A stretch of DNA of 64,000 bases from Phytopythium helicoides (Eukaryota > Oomycota > Peronosporomycetes > Pythiales > Pythiaceae): the NCBI GenBank assembly GCA_024867545.1, contig JANFNE010000075.1:1-64000 (forward strand), in the 5' to 3' direction. The position numbers and the translations under genes were made by a program. This document shows, in pieces, positions 31,320-42,100 of this stretch (its first letter is position 1; each line of letters opens with the position of its first letter). The notes under the pieces were generated by a model, which was given only the letters and a program-made list of their open reading frames with translations, was not told the origin of the DNA and did not search any database.

Positions 31320-32804
31320 TCAATGACCAAGTCCGATCAGCGGCGTCTTCTCGCTGACGACCTTGACCTCAATGGGTGGCGCCATATCGTCCGGCTTGGA
31401 GCTGTGACGAGCCTTGACGCGTTTCCTCGCGCGGTCGGCGAGCACGCGCATCCGTTTCGCGATGACGCTCTTGCCCGCTGTGTTGACCCACGGCTTCTGC
31501 CCCTTGGCCTCCGAACGTACCTGCCAGTAGTTGACAATGTCGTGCACATACACGTCGCTCTCGTCTTCAATCTCTTCCTGAATGAGCTCCTCGATAATGT
31601 CCTCAATCGTGACGATGCCATCAAACACGACCGTCTCGGGGATCGATTCGCCTTGCCGCCAGCAATCGGCGATCGTAGGCACGTGCTTCGTCACCAGCGC
31701 AATGTGTGACTTGCCCTTCTGGAATTCGTTCAGAATCGCATAGCACGACTCGTTGGGGCCGACAAGAATGGGCTTGCGGTAGACCAGGTCGCGCAATGGC
31801 CGACTATCATCCGGGTCCAGCACGATCAGCTTCTTGACGAGCAGGAGGCCCACAATGTTCGACTTGTGGCCTTCGTACACGGGAATCCGGCTGTGACCAG
31901 ACGCAAGGATGTCGGCCATGACGTCATGATTTAGCTCCGTGTCGATTTCGAGCATGTACACTTTCTCCATGGGAATCATGACCGCCGTAACCGTCTTAGC
32001 CGCCAAGTCGAGCGCGCCGTGGATGATGGTGACTTCGTCGACATGGAGCTTCGTTCCATACTCGCTATCTTGGAACAGCGTCTGCGGCGTACGCGCGGGC
32101 GGGGCCGTCGAATACGCTGACAGCGATCCTGGGGAGTGCGCTGGACCCTTGGAGCTGTTCGGGGTGCTGCTGTTCACACTTGCAAAGTCCTCGAGCGAGT
32201 GCGTCTGGCGGAGGTGGTTGATGTAGTGCTGGCGCGCAACGTTGTTCTCGCGCTGGAGTGCCACCAACGCCTTGAGCTCCTTGCGCTTGTACTGCGCCGG
32301 GTCGTGGTCCGCTCCGAGCCACCAGTCGAGCACCTTGCTGATCGGGTACGCGAGCGGCGAGGCGACGAGCATGAGCACTCGCACGGCGGGACATAGCCAC
32401 GCTGCGATACGCAGCTGGCTCGGCCCCGTAAACACGGCTGACGGGATGATCTCGCCAAAAAGCAGCACGCAGGTGACCGAGAGCAGGATGGAGACGGCCT
32501 CGGGCACGAGCTTGTTGAGGAAAATGGGCAGCGCCTCGTTGGCGCCGGCGTTGACGAGCAGCAGCGTGACCAGCAACATGTGGTGCTGCGAGAGCACGGG
32601 CAGCACCTTCTTGGCCTGGCGCTTCTCCTCGTCGCTGCCCTCGAGCTCGAGGATCTTCATGTTGAGCATGTCGAGCGACAGCAGCCCCATGGTGAGCCCC
32701 GCCATCATGCCCGCCGCGCAGATGAGCGCCAACGAGACCGCCAGGTACGTCCAGAAGGACGCCGGGTCGCACCACGGCGTGAAGAACTCGCACTCCTCGC
32801 CCAT
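31320..32804 (-). CDS. CNNM/CorC-type transporter, copy 2 (DUF21 plus CBS pair)
   Basis: Single exon, 494 residues, same architecture as copy 1. DUF21 has MAGLTMGLLSLDMLN, NEALPIFLNKLVP and GEIIPSAVFTGP; the CBS pair runs from VMIPMEKVYML to VVFDGIVTIEDIIEELIQEEI. The two copies are nearly identical in GTKLHVDEVTIIHGALDL and in the CBS core, but differ in linker and tail. There is no C-terminal cyclic-nucleotide-like domain as in animal CNNM. ATG 32804 aligns with the start of copy 1. One CCAAT box lies at 32901-32905, about 100 bp upstream. Confidence 0.9.
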   Translation of the reverse strand: MGEECEFFTPWCDPASFWTYLAVSLALICAAGMMAGLTMGLLSLDMLNMKILELEGSDEEKRQAKKVLPVLSQHHMLLVTLLLVNAGANEALPIFLNKLVPEAVSILLSVTCVLLFGEIIPSAVFTGPSQLRIAAWLCPAVRVLMLVASPLAYPISKVLDWWLGADHDPAQYKRKELKALVALQRENNVARQHYINHLRQTHSLEDFASVNSSTPNSSKGPAHSPGSLSAYSTAPPARTPQTLFQDSEYGTKLHVDEVTIIHGALDLAAKTVTAVMIPMEKVYMLEIDTELNHDVMADILASGHSRIPVYEGHKSNIVGLLLVKKLIVLDPDDSRPLRDLVYRKPILVGPNESCYAILNEFQKGKSHIALVTKHVPTIADCWRQGESIPETVVFDGIVTIEDIIEELIQEEIEDESDVYVHDIVNYWQVRSEAKGQKPWVNTAGKSVIAKRMRVLADRARKRVKARHSSKPDDMAPPIEVKVVSEKTPLIGLGH

Positions 32805-32964
32805 GGCCGCTGCGGTTCCGCCGCTTGAGAGCTCGACGTGCTGGTGGCGAAAATGGCGAATGGCCGCAAGCAACTTTCCCGCATTTTGGATACAAAGTAG
32901 CCAATCAGCGAGTGTTTCATACAAACACCCACATATATTAGACATGTCTCAGGGCACAGGTGAA

Positions 32965-33943
32965 TCAGCCCAATATGGCGATCGGCGCTTCTTTCTCCTG
33001 CTCTCGTCGGACCTTGACAGGAGCCGCGGGCTTGGATGGAGCCGCCTCGATTGTGACGTCGCCTGCAATGCACAGCGTTGGTTGGCAGTTCTCTCATGGA
33101 CCTCGAGCCACTGCAAGAAAAGCGTACTCGTCTCGATAATGCCGGTCGGAGCCTGCGGCAGCGACGCCGCGAGCGCAGCGGCCTCCATCGCCTCGATCTC
33201 CGCGAGCTCGCTGAGCACGGCGTCTTCGTCCTCGACGGTCAGGCTGCCGCCGATCAGCCGGCTGATCTCCTGGTTATTCGGCAAAAGACAAGAGGGGTTA
33301 GCAGTGAGCAATGTGTGAAAACAGAAAACAACCCCATACGTTGGCAGTGGCTTGGGCCTCTTCTGTCTCGAGCATGAGGTTCTCGACGGCCTCAACGGTC
33401 ATTTCCTGCCCCCATTTGAGTCTCAATGGGTGTCAACCAAATCCAACGCGCCAACTCAAAGCCCACCTTGTGCATCTCGTTGAGGATCGAGTTGCCTGTC
33501 TTTAGGCCCTCCAGCACCATCATCTGCTGCGTCTCCCACTCGACCGTGTCGAGCATCTGCAGTACCTGCATGAGGTGCTCGTCGGCCTTACGCATCTGCT
33601 GCTCCTTGAACTTCTTGAGCTTGAGCGCCAGCTTGGCGTGGTCCTGACCATTTCAAATAGCGCCAATCAGCACTCAGCCGCCGCCCAGCCCGGCAGCCGC
33701 CGTCCTTACCCTCCGGTCGGCCAGCAGCAAGCGCTTGGCGCTCTCGTGCAGCTGCGTGGCCTCAATGTCGAGTCGGATCTGGTACTTGCGCAGCCGGTCG
33801 CGCGCGTTCTTGAGGTCCAGGATCGCCTTGTCCTTGGACGTGACCTGCGCCTGTGCGCCCGCCGCCCGCCGCCCGCGACTGGACGCCGCGCTCGAGGCCG
33901 CGGGCGCCTCCGGCTGCTTGCTCTTGGACGCCGACCCGCCCAT
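32965..33943 (-). CDS. CHMP6: ESCRT-III subunit CHMP6/VPS20
   Basis: VPS20/CHMP6 links ESCRT-II to SNF7 assembly during multivesicular body sorting. Five exons: 33943-33710, 33643-33467, 33405-33340, 33269-33128 and 33062-32965; 238 residues. Gly2 follows Met and the start MGGSASKS fits N-myristoylation, known for CHMP6. Then come SKDKAILDLKNARDRLRKYQ (helix 1, basic), KLALKLKKFKEQQ, VLEGLKTGNSILNEMHK, EMTVEAVENLM, and the acidic VEDEDAVLSELAEIEAM. A Pro-rich C terminus with PSKPAAPVKVRR suits a MIM-type motif that binds VPS4. All introns are 60-70 bp. Two CCAAT boxes (minus strand) lie at 34030-34034 and 34060-34064. Confidence 0.9.
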
Positions 33944-34272
33944 TTCCACACTGCGTCGAGCTCGCCACAGCGATTATGGCGCTTCTTCCAAGCGAGCCGG
34001 TCAGGTTGGCATGGAAATGGCGGTATGTTATTGGGTGAAAATGGAACAGACGAGAATCGATTGGCTCATAAATGGTTCAAGGTCGTGTTGACTTGCGGTG
34101 CCGGCACCACAATCGCATGAGTCACACGACACGTGCGCGACGGACGACTCGAGTGGATTCTCGCATGGTTGCGGGTGCTCCTGTCGTTGCAGTGGCTATT
34201 ACCGCGGTCTCCCTACGAGCACAGCCTTTTACATTGTCGTAAGCGCCTGCTGTAGCAGTGTCGCGATTCGGC
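33944..34272. promoter_or_regulatory. CHMP6 promoter and 3' region of HMG-CoA lyase
   Basis: 329 bp. Two CCAAT boxes on the minus strand (34030-34034 and 34060-34064) are 30 bp apart and 87-121 bp before the CHMP6 ATG. The rest holds the downstream region of neither gene in particular; no gene is seen. Confidence 0.5.
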
Positions 34273-35715
34273 TCAGAGCTTGCTGGTCGAGGAGCCGAGC
34301 GCACGCGCGACCTTGGAGCTCGTGGGCCGCCCCAGCACTTTGGTGATGAACTCGCCGGCGGCCATCACCTTGTCGAGGCTCACGCCGGTTGTGATCCCCA
34401 GACCGTGTAACATGTACAGCACGTCCTCAGTCGCGACGTTGCCGGACGCGCCTTGAGCGTACGGACAGCCACCGAGCCCTGCAACAGAGCTGTCCACTAC
34501 CGCGATCCCTTCCTGTTAGTTGAGCAACAGCAGCAGCAGCGGTGGTCAGGTGAGGGGCACGTGGTGAGGTCAGACGAGAAGGTAGAAAATACCTGGAGCG
34601 CCACGAGGATGTTGGACAGCGCCTGGCCGTACGTGTCGTGGAAGTGGACAGCCAAGTGCTCAGTCGGGACGACCTTCTTGGTGGCACGCAGCATCGCCAG
34701 CGTCGATGCTGGTCGCGTTGGAGCGTGTGAAACTGTCAGTCCCCTCCGACGTCAGCACAGTAATAACCACGACTCACCAGGGTTGCCGACGCCGATTGTG
34801 TCGCCGAGCGAGATCTCGTAGCACCCCATTTCGTAGAGGCTCTCGGCGACGTGTGCGACGGCCTCCGGGCTCACTGCACCTTGGTACGGGCACCCCAGCA
34901 CGCACGAAATGTACCTGCAATTGCATTCATCTCATTATTGGCTCCATGGAACACGCACACAACGCGCAACCCAACTCGAGGATACGAACCCGCGCACTCG
35001 GATCCCAAGAACCTGCGCCTTGTGGCACACGGGGCGGAACCGCTCGAGGCTCTCCTCAATCGAGCAGTTGATATTCTTCTGACTGAACGCCTCGGACGCG
35101 GCGCCAAAGATCGCGACTTCGTTGGCGCCAGCGCTGACAGCAGCGTCAAAGCCCTGTAGGAAGTCGCAAACAAACGGCGTCAGCTTGGACGGCACTTATC
35201 ATGCCTGGATACTCCACGAGTCTTCGTACCTTGACGTTCGGGGTGAGGACGGGGTACCACACGCCTTCCTTGCGCTTGATACTCTTCATTACGTGCGCGT
35301 TGTCGGCCATCTACAAACCCAGCAGTCGGTCCGCCAGCGTTAGCCGTCGCTGTCTCCCACTCCGCGAGGACTAGAACGAGGAACGAGCTCGCACCTGCGG
35401 GACCCACTTGGGGGACACGAACGACGTGGCCTCGATGGCCGGCAGCCCCGCGTCCGCGAGCATGTCGATCAGCCGCACCTTGTCCTCCGTCTTGACGATC
35501 GTCTTCTCATTCTGCTCAGAAACGCGTGAGCCTCGCCCTGGCAGCAACAGCAGCAGCAGCAGCCAGCGCCGCACCTGCAGCCCATCGCGCGGCCCGACCT
35601 CGACGATCTTGACGAAGCGCGGGTACGCGAGCCCGCTCTGGGTCGAGAAGGCCGCTTGACACGCGCGCACCGCCGATCGCGTGGCCGCGGCCGCGCGCGC
35701 ACTCGACGCCAGCAT
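34273..35715 (-). CDS. HMGCL: Hydroxymethylglutaryl-CoA lyase
   Basis: Splits HMG-CoA into acetoacetate and acetyl-CoA, the last step of leucine breakdown. Seven exons: 35715-35575, 35511-35395, 35310-35230, 35153-34990, 34914-34778, 34708-34593 and 34512-34273; 331 residues. The N terminus ([18 protein letters not shown]) is Arg/Ala/Ser-rich without acids, like a mitochondrial presequence. Catalytic features: [31 protein letters not shown] (metal-binding His), and [14 protein letters not shown] with the active-site Cys loop. The last residues are TSKL, a peroxisomal PTS1-type end, as human HMGCL ends CKL. Introns 1 and 6 contain CAG/CTG runs. The ATG has a CCACCATG context. Confidence 0.94.
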
Positions 35716-36167
35716 GGTGGCAGATCCGGAAGTGATGACCAAGTCGCCGCTGCGCGCGCCATACTTCAACCAGGTAATCGCCTGTTTACCAGGTAAACAT
35801 GCCGGTTCTATCTTGATCCAGTGCCTTATAGTATGCTTGTCTCATTTAACTACTGATATAAAAGAATACCGTGAGAATGCCTAGAATGTTTAAAGCCGTT
35901 GCCTCTACGAGGCGCTCGTTTTGCCGGCCGGCTGCACTTAGGACCGCGCCGGCCAGTCACCTGCGCTCGCTCTTGGGGTTTGTATGGTTGATACATTCTG
36001 CAGGTGAGCTTCTTTGCCGAGCCGGGCGAAACGCCATACAAACATTGGGCGGTTGGTTGGTCGGCGGGCAAGCAAGCAGTCGGCAACCCGCGCGCCTCGC
36101 CCTCTCTGTCCACCTGCCTGCGCGCGCCTGCTCCTTCGATCGCCCGACGCTCGCTCGACTGCCCGCC
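35716..36167. promoter_or_regulatory. Divergent promoter of HMG-CoA lyase and UTP10
   Basis: 452 bp between two start codons. The UTP10 frame stays open through 35871, but the extra sequence has no family similarity and a leader-like composition, so it is taken as 5' leader. One inverted CCAAT (ATTGG) is at 36044-36048. Confidence 0.5.
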
Positions 36168-39100
36168 ATGGTGAGCACGCTCGCGTCGCAGCTGCAGCAG
36201 CTGCGCGAGGGCGGCGCCGGCAGCAAGCAAAAGGCCGTGTCGTTCCTGTACGACGAGCGTGAGGCCGCGCGCGTGGACGACGAGACCGTGTACAACGTGG
36301 CGTGGAACGGGCTGCTGGAGCTGCAGCAGCTGGACGCGCGCCTGGACGCGCTCGTGACGGGTGACGAGCAGGTCGCGCGCCTCTTCTCGCGCCAGCGCAT
36401 CCACTTCCACCGCGCGCAAATCGCCAAGCTCGAGGACGCCGAGCTGGACGCCGCGCTCGCCAAGGTGCTGGACGCGCTTAGCGGCTTCTTCCTGCTCGGC
36501 GCCACGCACAAGGTGCTCGAGTTCCTCGTGCGCCGCTACGAGATCCATCGCTACAACGTCGACGCCGTCATGGCAGTCATCATTAGCTACCACGAGTCCA
36601 AGTGGTTCGGGCGCATGGTGCGCCTGCTGCACATTCACGACACGCGCTGGGAGTTCCTGCTCAAGGCCAAGCAGACCGGCGAGCCCCTGCTTCGTGCCGC
36701 GCTCGTGCAGCGCGCACACGACGAGAACTCGGTGCTGAGATTCATCTTTGACGCCGCTAAACGCATCGGCGCCGCCAACCCCAAGCTCATCTCGCTTTAC
36801 ACCATGGTGACGCTCGAGCTGCTCGAGCGCGAGACGCCACTCCGCGAGCAGACGCTGCGGTGGCTTATCCCACAGTTGCTGACGGCGCTCAAGGCCACCA
36901 AGGTGCCGGAGCTCCAGTCCTCTGCCTACATGATCGTCACCAAGCTTGCATCCAAGTCGAGCCTCACCGAGCAAGTCGTGTCGACGATTGTCAAGTCACT
37001 GCTAAAGCACGCGCAGCCGGGCGGCGCGCAGATGAACGCGCTGTTGTGTGTCATGTTTGTGATCCAGTCCCAGACGTCCTTCGCCTTTAGCAAGAGCACG
37101 GTCAAGTACCTGACGCAGATTGACAACGTGCCCGACTTGATCACCGAGGCGACTGCATCCTACGATTCGGCGCGTTTCTTACAACTCCTTACAGCATTTT
37201 TGGCGCAAGAGGTTGCGGCGAGCGATGACGACCACTGCCGCTTCCTCGTGACGCTGGTGGAGTCTGTTCCTATTGCCCAGGAAACTATTGAGGACCTCGT
37301 CGCGTCCCTAATTGCGATCGCTCAGAACGAAAACTTTGATGGAGAGAGTAACCGCGTTGCGGCGATTAGCACAGTGCTTGCAGCTCTGGGCAAGCAGCAT
37401 ATGACGGCAGTCGACAGCACAGTCAACAGCATTCTGCAGAACCAGCGCTCCGAGTCAACAGACAAGAAGGCAAAGAAGGCATTGAGCGAGTTCCTGACCG
37501 CCACATTCTCGAGTGTTGCAAACTCGGCACACTTTGTGCCATCGAACACTAACGCTGCAACCTCTCTTGCGCTTGCTCTCGACCACCCTACGGAGCATAT
37601 CCGTTACCAAGCTCTGGTGTCGCTCGAGAAGAAATACCAAGCACAGAGCGAGAGCCCCGCCCCCATTCTCGAGAGTGGAGATGTTCTCCTTCGGCGGCTG
37701 CAGGATGATAGTGAGCGTATCGTCAAGTTTATCAGCACAAGCTCGCTTGGCGAGCTGCTTGTCAGCCTGACTCCTCGCAAGAAAGCCTTCAGTAGTATTG
37801 TGCAGACCGTCCACAAATGGGCTGCAAAGGGAGCTGGCAGTGTTACAGTTCTCGAAGCTGTGGTTGGCTTCGCGCTCGAGAACTTCCGCGCCAAGATTGC
37901 ATCCACCGACTTTGATGACCGCTTCATTACATTGTTCATTGCAAGTGTTTCACGTGGTGTATCGTCGGTGACTTGGGCTCGCGTTGCACCGTGGATCGCC
38001 ACTTTGAAGACCCATCCGTTTAGCGCCGCATCAGGTCGCGTCGTGAAGCTTCTTGATGGCAAGAGTGACGAGTCGATTGAAGTTGTGGTGGCTGGTGAAT
38101 TTGGGAAGACTTTGGCCGAGAACGTTCAAGCGTTGCTTCCGTTCTGTCTGCGGTGGTCGAAGGTGTCGGAAGTGAACACCTCGGCTCTGACCCCGTTCCT
38201 CATCCAGGTTCTCCGCTCCGCTCGCAGTCATGCAACGCCGAATGATGTAGTTGCGCTGGATCAGGCGCTGCGTGCAGTTGCGAAAAAGGAGTTGCGTGAT
38301 GTTTACGAGTCCGCTGATCGCTCGGCAACGAATGCCTACGCCGTCAAAACTGCTCAGGCGCTTTGCGAGGCCTGCAATTACAGTCTGTATACGTCATCTC
38401 GCAGTGAGTTTGATGCGTGCGTCGCCACCCTACTTCAGTCGCCAGCACACTTATTTATTCTTCTCCAAGCTGAGCTGATTGGTTTGTTCCACGATGACCT
38501 CGAGACGGAACTGCTGCCTACCCTGGCACGTCTTGCTACCGCGTCGTCCAATGATGTGTTTGAGGTGCTGTCGAAGACCCGCGCGCTCGACATTATTTGC
38601 GCTGCCCTTGAGGATGCCGGATACTCGACGGACAAGGAGATCAAGCAGGTCACTCACATAGTTCCAGTTGTGCTCGTGTCGCTTGGTGATCTTGAGCAGC
38701 CAGTTCGTCAATCTGCGGTGGCTTGCCTCGAACGCTGGCTTGCTTCCTCTAGCTCTATTGTCTCTGGAAAGAAGACTACGTCCCTGAAATCGCTCCAGGT
38801 TCTGCATAGCGCAGGTGTCTTTCTTCTGAAGGCGAAGCAGGACATCGTAATGGACAGCAACGCGGTAAATGTTCGCTGTGCGATGTACGGCAGTGAGGTC
38901 AGGTCGGGCAGTGCTGCGTTCTACCAACTTCTTATGGAGTTTGTGTCGAGTGCTAGCGCTGATGAACTCGTGATTGCTGTGAAGCTGCTCGGTCTTCTGT
39001 CGAGTGTCAAGGAGGGCTCTTTCTGGAAACAGTCGCTTGACTTCTTTGAACAGACACTCGCTGGCTTCACGGGTGACAACTCGGCGTCTACGAGCCTCTT

Positions 39101-42100
39101 GTCGTCGCTGATTGCGCACTATCTTGACGTGGATGTTGCTGTCCTTCCTACAAAGGCCAAAAACGCGACGCCCAAGGTCTCGAAGGAGTTTTTCGACGCA
39201 CTGATGGGGGTACTGAACGTCGATGGTTCTCGTCTCTCCAGCCTTCAGACGCTTCAGATTTTTGCTCTCTCGCATTTGTCTCGTGGTTACTTCGAGGAGC
39301 TGGACAACGTGGCTCAGTACGCACTTGTAGGGCGACTCCTTCGCCTGCTGATGATTGCCGAAGAGGCGGTGGCGACGAAGCTGATTGCATCCCTCAACAG
39401 TCTTCCGATTGATTCAGCCATCTTTGTGAGCTTGATTGCGGAGGCTATCAATGGAACCGCTGATCTAGCTCGTCTTAGCTGCATCCTTGAGGTGCTCTCT
39501 ATCAAGGTAGACAGTGAGGGTCCGCACGCGATCGTATACGAGAATGACGAGCTCAGCAAGCGCGCGCTTCTGAACGCACTTGGCTCGGTTCTTTCGCTGT
39601 TTTGCGCATCGGAGCAAGAGAAGACTGTGACGCAGTATATGCTTCAGATCCTGTTCCAATGCCTGCGTCGCGTTTGCGACAATGGCAACGCCGTTGTCGA
39701 AACTGATGGGGCGGTCGTGACAGTTAGTAAGCGAGGCAAGCAGGCTCCGTCAACTGCAGACCCTGAGGCGCTCGTTAAGAACACTCTTGCTTGTCTTTCA
39801 CGCGAGTCTACGTCACCAGCAACCAGGAACGAAGCATTGCTTTTTGTTAGCGCTCTCGTAAACCTGTACCCTGCAAGTGTGCTGAGGTCACTTGATGGGG
39901 TGCTGAGTTTTGTCGGTGCTGGTTCGATCCGTCAGGAAGATGAGTACACGTTCCACGTGCTCGAGACAATTATCAAGTCTGTTGTGCCACACATCCTCCA
40001 GTCTTCGAACGGCGAAGTGAAGATCTCCACTCAGCAGTTCCTTAGTATATTTGTGTCGGCTTTTGAGCAGATTCCAGTCACCAAGCGTCTAGCTCTTTTC
40101 CAAGCACTTGTGACGACGCTTGGTCCTGAGCAGCACCTGGCATACTGCGTTGCACTGCTGCTCCAACGTGCTTCAACATCCACTGAGAATGACGAGTCGC
40201 ACGAGCAGTTTGCTCACTCACTGTGTATTTCTTTCGGCTGTATCGTGCAGATTTCGTCAACCGTCAAGATCCTTCGTCTCGCGCGTGACCTTGTGCCATT
40301 TGTTGTGGATGAATCGGACACAGATACGGACGACATGGACGACGATGAAGATGAGAGCGAGTTGCCATCGGATCCGACGTACGAGCCACTTGCAGTTGCT
40401 GCTGAGGTCTCTCAAAACAAGGCTGCCGCCCGCAAGCTGAATAGCCTGTTGGTGTCGTTTGTTGCCTCTCACCTCCAGTCACGGGAGCTTCACCGCATGA
40501 TTCTGACGTTCCAGAGCGCTATGAAGGTCAACAATGAGGAGGAGGAAGAGGACGACGAGAATGATGGCGACGCAGTGCTGCAGCAGAACTATTTAATGCT
40601 GGCGCAAGTCGTTCTTCTGTACTTCCGCCGTGTGGCACACGAGCAGTCGGCTCATGACAACGATGGCTTCTGGGCCAAGCTGGCTGCATCATCGATGGAG
40701 ATCCTTGCCTCGCTTCAGCAACTGCTATCCACCCCGGGATTTGTTGCTGTGATAAGCGAGCTTCTGCACCACGATAACAGTCTTGTGCGCAAGAAGGCGA
40801 TGCAACTCTTTAACGAGCGTCTTCAGAACGATCGTGCTTCGCTCTCTTCTGGTGAGGAGTTGTTGTTTATCGACATGCTTGACGAGCTCAACACAATCCT
40901 GCAGAATGCGGATGGCAACGAGAACAGCATGAATATTCAGACGGCTCTTCTAAGCGTGGACATTTTGGCCCGCAACTTTGCCGCGCAACACACCAAGCGT
41001 TTCCAGGCAGTGCTACCGACACTTGTCAAGTATGTGAACGTGGATGTTGCCCGCGCTTCAACGACAGTGCTGCACATCATGGGTTGTGCTTTTGTTGCGC
41101 TCTCCTCGGTGTGCCGTGCTGTTGGACCAATTGTGTTTCCGCTGCTCCCGACGTTCTTCCCGAAGCTCCTTGCTGGTATTGACTACTGTAGCACGACGAA
41201 TGCCCAGGCTGGTTCTGAAGATGCTGTTGCTAGCATTAGCGGCGTCAAGACGGTGCTTCAGTGCCTGCTGACCGCGCTGGAGGTGTTCACTGAGAAGATA
41301 CCGCAGTTCCTGGCCCCTTACCTTTCCAAGGTGATTCAGACTCTTTTGGCTCCTGCGCTCGTGTCTACGAGTGTGACGAACACATCAATCAGCATGTCAG
41401 TTGACTGCTGTCTGCTCAATCTGACGAACCACTTGGAACTTCGTCAGCTGCTGCCTAGCCTGTTCGGCGCCTACGACCACGCCCTTACACTTGGCGACTC
41501 AAGTGTCGAGAAGTTGTTTTCCGTGGTCGCAACGGTTGTCGGGTCGCTGGACTCGAGCTCTCTGCGCCAGTACCTACCAAATTTCGCCCGTTTCTTCGTT
41601 ACTGCCCTGGATATCCGTCGTGTGCATGCCTCAAAGCTGGAGGACCTTGAGCAGGTTGAAGATGAGATCCTTGAATGCTTCGTGCAGTTTGTCCTCAAGC
41701 TCAGCGAAAAGCAGCTGAAGCCACTTTTCCTGAAGGTTAGCGAGTGGGTACAGCAGCCTGCGTCTGGCGGGCGTCGCCGAAGTGCAAACCTCGACCGTCG
41801 CATTGCGTTTAGCAAGCTGATGGTCAAGCTGTCGGAGCGTCTGCGCGGCATTTTCGTGCCGTACTACGCTCACGTGATGGAGTTCTTGATCTCTGGTCTG
41901 GTTGACAGTCGGGAAGTGTTAACCCGGAAGCCAAGCCGTCGCAGCGCTGAGGAGGATGCAGCCTCATCTAGCGAGGACGATGACGACGACTTCTTTACGC
42001 GTGATGAGTCGGAGCAGCCTCCTGCCAAGAAGTCTAAGTTGACGTCGGGCGAGTCAGACGTGGATGCCGAGAAGAAGGAGCGTGAGGCATTGACGCTGCT

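Noticed and set aside
35871..36167. 99-residue N-terminal extension of UTP10
   Set aside because: Family similarity begins at ATG 36168; the extra part is Arg/Ala/Pro-rich leader sequence overlapping the divergent promoter.
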